A stretch of DNA of 14,680 nt from Holosporaceae bacterium (GTDB lineage Bacteria; Pseudomonadota; Alphaproteobacteria; UBA3830): the NCBI GenBank assembly GCA_031258475.1, contig JAIRMS010000042.1:1-14680 (forward strand). The letters are read 5' to 3'. Both the position numbers and the translations under genes were made by a program. A model generated the notes under the pieces. The model was not told the DNA's origin, did no database searches, and saw nothing but the letters and a program-made list of their open reading frames with translations. Shown piece by piece: positions 7,276 to 14,458 of this stretch. Each line of letters begins with the position of its first letter. Position 1 is the first letter of the stretch.

Positions 7276-8183
7276 TGTTTACCATTGGAGATTTCCCACA
7301 TGTCAGAGGTGTGTTGCGAGAAAACGAGGATATAGGAAAAAAATCTTTTTTTGGCGTTGGCGGTCCTGCCCAGTTTTTTTTCATTCCAGAGGATATGAAT
7401 GATCTGGTTTTTTTTCTGAGAGAATTACCCGAAGACATGCCCATTACGATTCTGGGATCAATGTCGAACGTTTTGATTCGCTCGGGAGGAATTCGTGGAG
7501 TCGTGATAGTCCTTGGAGAATGGTTTAGCAAAATTTTCGTTGAGAATAGTGTGTTGGAGGTTGGAGCGGCCGTCAGTTGCAGCAAACTATCCACGGTGGC
7601 CATGAACAACGAACTAACAGGGTTTGAGTTTTTGATGGGAATCCCAGGAACCATTGGCGGCGCAATTAAAATGAACGCCGGCTGCTATGAAGCTACAATC
7701 TCCAGTGTGCTGGTCGAATGCGAAGGGATTAGCTCTTCAGGACAAATAAAGTGGCTTAAATCCTCGGATATCGGATTTGCCTATAGAACTTCGAAAATTC
7801 CCGATGATTTGATCATAACACGCGCCTGGTTTAGAGGTATTCCAAACGCGGGTTATTCTATTCCCAAAAAAGTGAATGAAATCACTGCGAAACGCAGGAA
7901 TAATCAGCCGTTAAGCCAGAGATCATGTGGATCCGCATTTAAAAATCCAAACGGCAAAAAAGCCTGGGAATTAATAGAAGCCGCAGGATGTCGTGGCATG
8001 AGACTGGGGGGAGCAATGATTTCGGAGAAACATTGCAATTTTATCGTTAATGATAACAATGCCACTGCTGACGACATCGAAAATCTCGGCGAGCTAGTCA
8101 TACAGAAAGTACTAGAAAATTCAGGAATTCGTTTGGAATGGGAGATTTTGCGCCTGGGAAATAAACGTAGCGCGGAGCAATAA
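7275..8183 (+). CDS. murB: UDP-N-acetylenolpyruvoylglucosamine reductase
   Basis: MurB is the FAD enzyme that reduces UDP-GlcNAc-enolpyruvate with NADPH to UDP-MurNAc, the substrate of MurC next door. FAD-binding parts seen are GVGGPAQFF (27-35), GSMSNVLI (61-68) and the GIPGTIGGAIKMNAG block (122-136). Tyr170-Arg171 in the FAYRTS motif, Ser220 in GSAFKNP (the proton donor by family comparison) and Glu near 288-290 (LEWEI) are the catalytic set. The length is 302 residues from the ATG at 7275. A GTG directly before it (7272) is also possible, but GGAAAG sits better for the ATG. The gene ends 5 bases before ftsQ; the ddl gene that many relatives carry here is missing. Confidence 0.95.
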   Translation: MFTIGDFPHVRGVLRENEDIGKKSFFGVGGPAQFFFIPEDMNDLVFFLRELPEDMPITILGSMSNVLIRSGGIRGVVIVLGEWFSKIFVENSVLEVGAAVSCSKLSTVAMNNELTGFEFLMGIPGTIGGAIKMNAGCYEATISSVLVECEGISSSGQIKWLKSSDIGFAYRTSKIPDDLIITRAWFRGIPNAGYSIPKKVNEITAKRRNNQPLSQRSCGSAFKNPNGKKAWELIEAAGCRGMRLGGAMISEKHCNFIVNDNNATADDIENLGELVIQKVLENSGIRLEWEILRLGNKRSAEQ

Positions 8184-8188
8184 AAATA

Positions 8189-8914
8189 ATGCTACAGTGT
8201 CTGGTTTCCGTTGTAAAAAGTAATTTATTTCTCTTGCTTGTATTTGTGGGAACAATCAGTGGAGGAATCTATTTCTTCTCGGATAAAATCACAAAATCCA
8301 AAAACACAGAATTTTGCATAAAAAAAATAGAATTCGACGGCAACGACAGAGTCAAGGATGTGATTTTGTTGAAAATATCCGGACTAAAATACAAAAGCAA
8401 TATATTCGCGCTCTCAGTTCATGAGGTAAAAAGAAAGTTGGAAAATATCGCCTGGGTGAAATCGGCGATCGTTCAGAAAAAACTTCCGGATACAATCTAT
8501 GTGAGAATAGCCGAAAGGACTCCAATTGCTATTTTGCAATCTAAATACAAGCTATACCTAATCGACACGGAGGGAAAGATTCTTAAGAACGATGGTATCG
8601 GAAGTTTCAATAATCTGCCAATCGTGATAGGAGAAGGAGCGGAAAAAGAAGTGGGCAGACTTTTGAATTGCCTTGACAAATTTCCAAAAATTTGCAGACA
8701 ATTAGTGTTTGCAGTAAGAATTGGCAAGAGACGTTGGAACATGAAAATAAATAGAGGAATTACGGTGAAGCTTCCGGAAAGAGGAATCTCCTATGCCCTG
8801 GGAATTTTGGAAGAAATTTCGGATAAAGATGGATTTTTCAACGAAGACATATCCTCGATTGATCTGAGAATGTTGGATCGTGTCATTGTTACCAGGAAAG
8901 TGGGAAAAAAATGA
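8189..8914 (+). CDS. ftsQ: Cell division protein FtsQ
   Basis: FtsQ is a single-pass inner-membrane divisome protein that links the Z-ring side to the FtsB/FtsL and FtsWI complex. Here a very short cytoplasmic tail (about 10 residues) precedes a membrane helix at about 11-30. A POTRA domain follows at about 42-112 (FCIKKIEFDGNDRVKDVILL through VRIAERTPIAIL), then the beta domain with LIDTEGKIL. At 241 residues it is shorter than many alphaproteobacterial FtsQ proteins, mostly at the N-terminal tail and C-terminus. Identification rests on the POTRA pattern plus position between murB and ftsA. A GGAG lies 11 bases before the ATG. Its final codons overlap the ftsA start as ATGA, implying coupled translation. 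Confidence 0.9.
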   Translation: MLQCLVSVVKSNLFLLLVFVGTISGGIYFFSDKITKSKNTEFCIKKIEFDGNDRVKDVILLKISGLKYKSNIFALSVHEVKRKLENIAWVKSAIVQKKLPDTIYVRIAERTPIAILQSKYKLYLIDTEGKILKNDGIGSFNNLPIVIGEGAEKEVGRLLNCLDKFPKICRQLVFAVRIGKRRWNMKINRGITVKLPERGISYALGILEEISDKDGFFNEDISSIDLRMLDRVIVTRKVGKK

Positions 8915-10146
8915 GAGCTAGCGGTACGGTTACCGTTCTTGATATTGGTAGCACCAAGGTGTGTTGCTGTATCGCAAATATCTTCAACGGTGGGCACTTC
9001 GAAATTATCGGGGTGGGGTATTGTCTTTGCCGAGGAGTCGAGGCCGGCAAAATAGTCGACGTTAAATCTGTTGAAAAATCAATCGCCAATGCCGTTGAAA
9101 ATGCGGAAAAAATGGCCAACTTCAGAGTGAAATCAGTTTATGTAAACGTCTCTGGCAAAGGCGTAAAGTCTCAGATAACTAACATAAACCTGAACATTGG
9201 CGGACGCATCATAAAAAGCGAAGACTTGCTTAACGTATTCGAATATTGCAAACAAGAAGATGGAGATAGAGTTGTTATTCATTCTATTCCAATTCTTTAC
9301 AGTGTGGATTCTTTACATGGAATTAGAGACCCAGTCGGAATGATTGCCAACAATTTAAACATTCACATGAATCTGATCACAGTGCAAAGAGCACAACTGG
9401 ATAATTTATTGCTATGTTTAACTCGCTGTCACCTTGATCCCATCGGAATCGTCGCGTCAATTTTTGCATCCGGTTTATGCGTCATGGGTGACGACGATAT
9501 GTCCACCAATCAGATAGTGATCGATTTTGGTGGTGGAACCACGTCGATTGGATTCTTCTACAATGGCATGTTTAGTGGTATGGAAGTTATTCCACTCGGA
9601 GGCAATAATATCACGAGCGACATAGCATATGGTTTAAATATGTCCATGAGCAATGCTGAAAGGTTAAAAACTCTACACGGTGCGGCATTCGCATCAATTC
9701 AAGACGAACGTGAAGTAGTCTTTGCTCCAACCATAGAAGACGATGCCGTTATAAATTTGCAGCAGATTTCCAAAGGTTCACTAAATCAGATAATTCAACC
9801 AAGGGTGGAAGAGATTCTGAATATTATCAGGAAAAGGGTGGAGGAGTCTTCATTTACCAATAATTTTTCTCGCAGCGTAATTATAACAGGCGGAGGAAGT
9901 AATCTCACTGGAATAGGAGATTTTGCCAATAACATTATGAATAAGAAAGTAAAAACAAAAAAAGTGGAAGAATTTATTGGCAAACAGAACGTGCCAATAA
10001 ATAATAGCTTTTCAGTTGCGGTAGGCATGATAAAATTTGCCCAATTAGGCGATGGGCAACCGATCAAAGTAAGTTATTTTGCAAGAAGAGATAAACAGGA
10101 AGGATTTTTCAAAAAAATTTTAACTTTGATCGAAAATGACTTGTAA
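8911..10146 (+). CDS. ftsA: Cell division protein FtsA
   Basis: FtsA is an actin-like ATPase that tethers FtsZ filaments to the inner membrane and recruits later divisome proteins. The phosphate-1 motif is VTVLDIGSTKV near residues 7-17. Phosphate-2 is VIDFGGGTTSIGFF in the middle of the protein, and the adenosine motif is IITGGGSNLTGIGDF near residue 330. The C-terminus GFFKKILTLIENDL is an amphipathic helix of the type that binds the membrane. The 1C subdomain follows the first motif, as usual. The length of 411 residues is typical. The start overlaps the ftsQ stop (ATGA). The gene is followed by a 56-base spacer before ftsZ, in which I see only the ftsZ Shine-Dalgarno and no clear promoter. 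Confidence 0.96.
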   Translation: MRASGTVTVLDIGSTKVCCCIANIFNGGHFEIIGVGYCLCRGVEAGKIVDVKSVEKSIANAVENAEKMANFRVKSVYVNVSGKGVKSQITNINLNIGGRIIKSEDLLNVFEYCKQEDGDRVVIHSIPILYSVDSLHGIRDPVGMIANNLNIHMNLITVQRAQLDNLLLCLTRCHLDPIGIVASIFASGLCVMGDDDMSTNQIVIDFGGGTTSIGFFYNGMFSGMEVIPLGGNNITSDIAYGLNMSMSNAERLKTLHGAAFASIQDEREVVFAPTIEDDAVINLQQISKGSLNQIIQPRVEEILNIIRKRVEESSFTNNFSRSVIITGGGSNLTGIGDFANNIMNKKVKTKKVEEFIGKQNVPINNSFSVAVGMIKFAQLGDGQPIKVSYFARRDKQEGFFKKILTLIENDL

Positions 10147-10202
10147 ATTGAGAGCTACTACCTAATAATACTCAAAAAGGGAATTTTGTAGAGGGGCATC
10201 GC

Positions 10203-11585
10203 ATGACGACGACAGGCGGAGGTACTGTGGAAAATCAGGGTAAAAGTGGAGAACAGGGGGATTTTTTCAATCAAAATACCTCTGTTGGTGACGGTTATCT
10301 AAAACCAAAAATAACGGTATTTGGTGTCGGCGGCGCTGGAGGCAACGCTGTCAACAATATGATCAGGTCAAATCTGGAAGGCGTTGATTTTGTCGTAGCC
10401 AACACCGACTCTCAGGCTTTGTTGCAGTCATTATGCGAAAGACGCATTCAGCTTGGACTGGAAATCACCGGTGGATTGGGCGCAGGGGCGAGACCAGATG
10501 TTGGCAGGGCTGCGGCTGAAGAAGTTGTCGACGATATCGTTTCATATGTAAAAAACAGCAACATGGTATTCATTACCGCTGGTATGGGAGGCGGAACCGG
10601 AACTGGCGCTGCTCCTGTCATTGCAAAAATAGCCAAGGAGCATGGCGTGCTCACCATTGGCGTTATCACAAAGCCTTTCCATTTTGAGGGCACGACCAGA
10701 ATGCGAACGGCTGAGACGGGAATCGATGAGCTGCAGCAATATGTCGATACATTGATTGTTATTCCGAATCAAAACCTGTTCAGAGTAGCCAACGAAAGAA
10801 CAACTTTTGCGGACGCTTTCAAAATGGCGGACGATGTGTTGCGTTCCGGTGTTCAGGGGGTAACGGATTTGATGGTGATGCCGGGCCTCATAAATCTCGA
10901 CTTTGCCGACATCAAAACCGTTATGAGCGAAATGGGGAAGGCCATGATGGGAACCGGAGATGCAGATGGGGAGAGAAGAGCCATCGATGCAGCCGAAGCG
11001 GCCATCTCCAACCCACTGTTGGACGACGTATCGATGAAGGGAGCCCGTGGAATTCTTATTAACATCACCGGCGGCTACGATATGACGTTGTATGAAGTCG
11101 ACGAAGCGGCCAACAGAATCAGAGAAGAAGTGGATCCAGAAGCGAATATAATTTTCGGATCCACATTTAGTGAAAAGATGAACGGTCGCATGCGCGTTTC
11201 GGTTGTGGCTACTGGCATAGATGCTGCGGATGTGAAACAGAAAAAACAGGCCTACGAAGAAATGGCCGCTGTCGCGCGCGCCTTTCAGACCGACTCAACG
11301 TTGGAGCAGTCTGTTTCCGCCATAGACGACGATGGAGTGAATGGTGAAGAGAAAACTTCTTATCAGGGTTTGGGGGGTGCAAAAAGTGGTTCTGCGGAGA
11401 ATGCGCATAGAGAGTTTGCCCCAAAAAAGCCGTCCTCTTTGTTCGAACGGTTAACAGGTATAAGAAAATCTTTTTCTTCTGATAAAAAAGATGAGTTTGT
11501 CGTACAACAAACCAAATCTCAGGCGAGCACACACGAAGAAGATTTGGAAATACCGGCGTTTCTTCGCAAGAATAATAATACATGA
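10203..11585 (+). CDS. ftsZ: Cell division protein FtsZ
   Basis: FtsZ is the tubulin-like GTPase that forms the cytokinetic ring. The nucleotide loop FGVGGAGGNAVNN is at 40-52, the tubulin signature GGGTGTG at 129-135, and the T7 catalytic loop NLDFADIK at 231-238. The globular core ends near residue 340. A variable linker of about 100 residues rich in Ser, Lys and Glu follows, then the conserved C-terminal peptide EIPAFLRK (449-456), which binds FtsA. The N-terminal tail before the core is about 35 residues, longer and more Gly/Gln-rich than the ~15 usual in alphaproteobacteria. GAGGGG six bases before the ATG at 10203 supports this start. It is the last gene of the cluster; tRNA-Trp follows 61 bases later on the same strand, and lpxC, often found here, is absent. 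Confidence 0.97.
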   Translation: MTTTGGGTVENQGKSGEQGDFFNQNTSVGDGYLKPKITVFGVGGAGGNAVNNMIRSNLEGVDFVVANTDSQALLQSLCERRIQLGLEITGGLGAGARPDVGRAAAEEVVDDIVSYVKNSNMVFITAGMGGGTGTGAAPVIAKIAKEHGVLTIGVITKPFHFEGTTRMRTAETGIDELQQYVDTLIVIPNQNLFRVANERTTFADAFKMADDVLRSGVQGVTDLMVMPGLINLDFADIKTVMSEMGKAMMGTGDADGERRAIDAAEAAISNPLLDDVSMKGARGILINITGGYDMTLYEVDEAANRIREEVDPEANIIFGSTFSEKMNGRMRVSVVATGIDAADVKQKKQAYEEMAAVARAFQTDSTLEQSVSAIDDDGVNGEEKTSYQGLGGAKSGSAENAHREFAPKKPSSLFERLTGIRKSFSSDKKDEFVVQQTKSQASTHEEDLEIPAFLRKNNNT

Positions 11586-11588
11586 CAA

Positions 11589-11615
11589 TTGAGTTCTTTT
11601 TCACCGTATGATAAT
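11589..11615 (+). promoter_or_regulatory. Weak candidate promoter for the tRNA-Trp/secE/nusG unit
   Basis: TTGAGT (11589-11594) and GATAAT (11610-11615) are reasonable -35 and -10 boxes, but the spacer is only 15 bases. A start near 11622 would precede the tRNA by about 25 bases. This is suggested mainly by the need for a promoter between ftsZ and tRNA-Trp. Confidence 0.3.
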
Positions 11616-11646
11616 CTACGCTCCGATCTTTAACGTTGGTTTTAGT

Positions 11647-11724
11647 AGGGGCGTAGCTCAATTAGGTTAGAGTGGCGGTCTCCAAAACCGCAGGTTGGGG
11701 GTTCGATTCCCTCCGCCCCTGCCA
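11647..11724 (+). tRNA. tRNA-Trp (anticodon CCA)
   Basis: The acceptor stem AGGGGCG pairs with CGCCCCT, then discriminator G and encoded CCA (11722-11724). The anticodon stem GCGGT/ACCGC holds loop CTCCAAA, giving anticodon CCA for UGG. The T arm is GGGGG-TTCGATT-CCCTC. Its place just before secE and nusG is a conserved arrangement in alphaproteobacteria; secE begins 21 bases after the CCA, so one transcript is likely. Confidence 0.97.
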
Positions 11725-11745
11725 TTTGCTTGAAAGGGTATTTTT

Positions 11746-11931
11746 ATGATTAGTCCAGCAGAATTCGTAAGCCAGGTGAGACGAGAGTTGCAAAGAGTTA
11801 CGTGGCCTTCTCAAAAAGAGACCATGAGCATGACCGCAGCCGTTATCCTGATGGTTATTTGTGCCATGATATACTTTTTTATATCCGATAGCGTGATATA
11901 CTTCACTCTGCGCAAAATTTTGGGTATCTAG
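11746..11931 (+). CDS. secE: Preprotein translocase subunit SecE
   Basis: SecE is the small clamp subunit of the SecYEG channel in the inner membrane. The 61-residue protein has the conserved amphipathic helix EFVSQVRRELQRVTWPSQKE, with the family Trp-Pro, followed by one membrane helix at about 28-50. This is the short one-helix form found in most bacteria, unlike the three-helix form of E. coli. AAAGGG lies upstream of the ATG. The gene sits between tRNA-Trp and nusG, its classical neighbours, with 11 bases to nusG. Confidence 0.95.
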   Translation: MISPAEFVSQVRRELQRVTWPSQKETMSMTAAVILMVICAMIYFFISDSVIYFTLRKILGI

Positions 11932-11942
11932 GAGTTTATGTT

Positions 11943-12470
11943 GTGAAGTGGTATGTAGTTAACGTATATTCTGGCTTCGAACAAAGAGTGCTTGAGGCGA
12001 TATATGATCAGGCCAAAAGAAACGAACTTACTTCGATGTTCAAGGAGATTTTAATTCCGACGCAGGAAGTCGTTGAAATTAAAAAAGGCGAAAAGGTAAA
12101 ATCCGAAAAAAAATTTTTTCCCGGCTATATATTGGTCCAAATGACTCTTACCGACGAGACCTGGCATCTTGTTAGATCCATTCCGAAAGTGTCCGGATTT
12201 TTGGGAACAAGGGGAAAGCCGTTGCCCATTTCGGCCGCCGAAGTCGATAGGATCGTAAAAAAAGTCGAAGACAGCGCAGAAAATCTCAGCCATTCGGCGG
12301 ACTACGAAATAGGAGACGCCGTAACGGTGTGCGACGGCCCATTCGCCTCATTCCAAGGGACCATAGACGAAGTCGACTACGAAAAAGAACGCGTGAAAGT
12401 TGCAGTTTCAATATTTGGAAGACCAACCAATGTGGATTTAAGCTTTTTTCAGATCGAGAAAATTGTCTGA
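11943..12470 (+). CDS. nusG: Transcription termination/antitermination protein NusG
   Basis: NusG binds RNA polymerase and increases processivity. In bacteria it also couples to Rho or to ribosomal protein S10. The NGN domain is clear from KWYVVNVYSGFEQRV at the N-terminus through KKFFPGYILVQM and VSGFLG. The C-terminal KOW domain contains DAVTVCDGPFASFQGTIDEV and ends FQIEKIV. At 175 residues the length is normal. The start is GTG at 11943, with GGAG 8 bases upstream. An out-of-frame ATG at 11938 opens only a two-codon ORF (ATG TTG TGA) that overlaps this start. After nusG the expected rplK-rplA-rplJ-rplL-rpoBC genes are missing; rplM comes next. Confidence 0.96.
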   Translation: MKWYVVNVYSGFEQRVLEAIYDQAKRNELTSMFKEILIPTQEVVEIKKGEKVKSEKKFFPGYILVQMTLTDETWHLVRSIPKVSGFLGTRGKPLPISAAEVDRIVKKVEDSAENLSHSADYEIGDAVTVCDGPFASFQGTIDEVDYEKERVKVAVSIFGRPTNVDLSFFQIEKIV

Positions 12471-12476
12471 TATAGC

Positions 12477-12505
12477 TTGAAGAGTTTGAATATTACTGGT
12501 ATAAG
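12477..12505 (+). promoter_or_regulatory. Promoter of rplM-rpsI
   Basis: TTGAAG (12477-12482), a 17-base spacer, and TATAAG (12500-12505, 5 of 6 matches) form a good sigma-70-type promoter just after the nusG stop. Transcription near 12512 would leave a leader of about 20 bases carrying AGGA before the ATG at 12532. This also excludes the upstream GTG at 12505 as the rplM start when this promoter is used. Confidence 0.6.
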
Positions 12506-12531
12506 TGCACTCGAAACTAGGAATTATAAAA

Positions 12532-12996
12532 ATGAGGACTTTTTCTCTTAAAGCTGAGCAAATTAAAAAGAATTGGTTTATTGTCGATGCGAAAGATCTG
12601 ATATTGGGCAGACTGTCGGCCGTCGTGGCCAGTTATCTTCGCGGAAAGCATAAGCCTGAATTCACGCCCAGCATGGACTGCGGCGATTATGTGGTTGTGA
12701 TCAACGCCGATAAAATTCGGGTAACAGGAAACAAGCTGGAAGATCATGTTTTTTATTGGCACACCGGATATCCCGGCGGAATTAAACAAAGAACCCTGAA
12801 GGAACGTCTAGCCAGTAAATTTCCAGAGAGAGTCATTAGCAAAGCGGTGGAGCGTATGCTTCCCAAGGGGCCTCTCGGTCGTCAGATGCTGAAAAATCTC
12901 AAAGTCTACGGTGGCGAGACCCATCCTCACGCTGGGCAACAGCCAAAAGTTTTAGATATAGCCTCCATGAATTCGAAAAATGTGAAAAGGAGTTAG
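12532..12996 (+). CDS. rplM: 50S ribosomal protein L13
   Basis: L13 is an early-assembling protein of the large ribosomal subunit that binds 23S rRNA. The protein starts MRTFSLKAEQIKKNW and shows the family blocks VDAKDLILGRLSAVVASYLRG, the GDYVVVINADKI segment, HTGYPGGIKQ, MLPKGPLGRQML and HAGQQPKVLDI. It has 154 residues, with a short C-terminal tail (MNSKNVKRS) beyond the usual end. The frame is open from a GTG at 12505, but the ATG at 12532 has AGGA nine bases upstream, matches the family N-terminus and lies after the promoter, so it is chosen. rpsI follows one base after the stop, with its Shine-Dalgarno inside the rplM end. Confidence 0.96.
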   Translation: MRTFSLKAEQIKKNWFIVDAKDLILGRLSAVVASYLRGKHKPEFTPSMDCGDYVVVINADKIRVTGNKLEDHVFYWHTGYPGGIKQRTLKERLASKFPERVISKAVERMLPKGPLGRQMLKNLKVYGGETHPHAGQQPKVLDIASMNSKNVKRS

Positions 12997-12997
12997 T

Positions 12998-13438
12998 ATG
13001 CAGTCGATGCCTGATACGGAAAAAAATAAAGCAGAGCCTAAAATTGATTCCCTGAAAAGATCCTATGGCACCGGACGGCGCAAAGAAGCTGTTGCCAGGG
13101 TTTGGATCAAGCCAGGCGGCGGAAATATTACAATAAATGGCCGCAAAGTATTTGATTATTTTTCACGATCTGTCCTGCAGGCGCTGGTTTTGCAGCCGTT
13201 TTCGGTTGCCAATCGCGTGGGACAGTACGACGTTTTTTGCACTGTTTGTGGAGGCGGGTTGTCAGGTCAGGCCGGCGCCGTTCGCCACGGCATCAGCAAA
13301 GCCCTGACAGATTACGAACCGGGCCTGCGTCCTGTTCTTAAATCCGTCGGATTACTAACGCGGGATAGCCGCGTGGTCGAAAGAAAGAAGTATGGACTTA
13401 TGAAAGCCAGAAGAAGCTTCCAATTCTCTAAAAGATAA
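12998..13438 (+). CDS. rpsI: 30S ribosomal protein S9
   Basis: S9 is a small-subunit protein whose C-terminal tail reaches the P-site tRNA. The conserved part runs from YGTGRRKEAVARVWIKPG to the invariant ending, where a KKYGLMKARRSFQFSKR tail supplies the final Lys-Arg. GGGLSGQAGAVRHGISKAL is the central signature. About 20 extra charged residues precede the core, common in alphaproteobacteria, giving 146 residues. AAAAGGAG lies five bases before the ATG. It forms the usual pair with rplM. Confidence 0.96.
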   Translation: MQSMPDTEKNKAEPKIDSLKRSYGTGRRKEAVARVWIKPGGGNITINGRKVFDYFSRSVLQALVLQPFSVANRVGQYDVFCTVCGGGLSGQAGAVRHGISKALTDYEPGLRPVLKSVGLLTRDSRVVERKKYGLMKARRSFQFSKR

Positions 13439-13480
13439 GATTTCGACGATTCGTTTTTCGGTGTTTTTTGTGGAGGTTGG

Positions 13481-14269
13481 ATGATTAGCGTCAAATTACC
13501 AGTTCAATCGTCCATAATCACGGTGATGACCAGAGCCGCGATTAAAGCGTCCAAAGGGTTGCTGCGTGATTTTTCCGAGTTGGAACATCTGCAGGTTTCT
13601 GTAAAAAGTAACAAAAACTTTGTAACCAGCGCCGATCTAAAGGCTGACGAAATTATAAAAAGCGAGCTCCTCCGCGCAAGACCAACCTACTCACTTTTGT
13701 CGGAAGAATCCGAAGAAATCATCGGAGAAGATCCCTCCCATAGATGGATAGTGGATCCTCTTGACGGCACAACTAATTATATGCACGGATTTCCGCACTG
13801 GGCCATTTCTCTGGCTTTGGAAAAAAATGACGAAATCGTTGCCGCCGTCACCTACGATCCCGTGAAAAATGAAATGTTTTGGGCGGAAAAAGGATGCGGC
13901 GCCTACCTGAACGATAAAAAGATTCGCGTTTCCGGAAGATGTTCCATGTTGGACGCGCTGATTTCATTTGGAATACTGGAAGAATGCATTTCGCTCGGAG
14001 AAGTCGCCACCTCTCCCAAAATTAGAAAAACCGGATCAACAACTCTGAATATGGCGTATCTGGCGGCCGGCCGGCTGGACGTTTTATATTCCACAGCGAA
14101 TTCGAATAAGTGGGATATCGCAGCCGGCATTCTCCTAATAAAAGAAGCCGGCGGAGTTCTGGCGGACAGGCATGGAAATTCGACCAGCGAATATAAAGAA
14201 GTCGCAATCATGACGAACGTCAATTTACTGACGCCGGCCGTACTGTATATGCAATCGTTTGAAAAGTAG
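13481..14269 (+). CDS. suhB: Inositol-1-monophosphatase family protein (SuhB-like)
   Basis: A Mg-dependent phosphatase of the inositol monophosphatase fold, acting in the cytoplasm on inositol-1-phosphate or related sugar phosphates; SuhB also takes part in rRNA antitermination in E. coli. Metal-binding residues are visible: Glu in SEES (74-77), Asp92 and Asp95 in VDPLDGTTNY, and Asp212 in the KWDIAAG motif. GSTTLNMAYLAAGRLD and EAGG complete the family signature. The length of 262 residues is normal. GGAGG lies four bases before the ATG. It follows rpsI after 42 bases without an obvious terminator, so it may share that transcript. The suhB name is by family resemblance; a histidinol-phosphatase-like member of the fold cannot be excluded. 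Confidence 0.88.
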   Translation: MISVKLPVQSSIITVMTRAAIKASKGLLRDFSELEHLQVSVKSNKNFVTSADLKADEIIKSELLRARPTYSLLSEESEEIIGEDPSHRWIVDPLDGTTNYMHGFPHWAISLALEKNDEIVAAVTYDPVKNEMFWAEKGCGAYLNDKKIRVSGRCSMLDALISFGILEECISLGEVATSPKIRKTGSTTLNMAYLAAGRLDVLYSTANSNKWDIAAGILLIKEAGGVLADRHGNSTSEYKEVAIMTNVNLLTPAVLYMQSFEK

Positions 14270-14285
14270 TCGCCAAACAAAATGC

Positions 14286-14303
14286 TTTCCAAATCAATGG
14301 AAA
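14286..14303 (+). other. Hairpin downstream of the suhB-like gene
   Basis: TTTCCA and TGGAAA form a 6-bp stem with a 6-base loop, 17 bases after the stop codon. No T-run follows, so it is at best a weak or factor-assisted 3' end. Confidence 0.25.
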
Positions 14304-14357
14304 TGCTCCACCTGACCGCAGAATTACACCGCATAATTTATACTCGGATCATTTTGA

Positions 14358-14429
14358 AACGCGAATTATGGATTAGATAGCTCGTATTTCAGTGCATTGA
14401 TGTTTTTTAACAACGCGAATAATGGATTA
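14358..14429. repeat. Pair of 18-base direct repeats next to a transposase fragment
   Basis: AACGCGAATTATGGATTA (14358-14375) and AACGCGAATAATGGATTA (14412-14429) differ at one base and are 54 bases apart in the same orientation. They lie in the 189-base gap between the suhB-like gene and the IS481-like fragment. No other copy was seen in the window. They may be part of an IS end or a dispersed intergenic repeat. An inverted repeat CTAACT/AGTTAG (14434-14439 and 14448-14453) follows. Confidence 0.55.
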
Positions 14430-14458
14430 ACCCCTAACTCTGCATTAAGTTAGTCGGT

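Noticed and set aside
12505..12531. Upstream GTG start for rplM
   Set aside because: The GTG overlaps the -10 box of the rplM promoter, and the ATG at 12532 matches the L13 N-terminus.
13439..13480. T-rich stretch after rpsI as a Rho-independent terminator
   Set aside because: No GC-rich stem precedes the T-runs.
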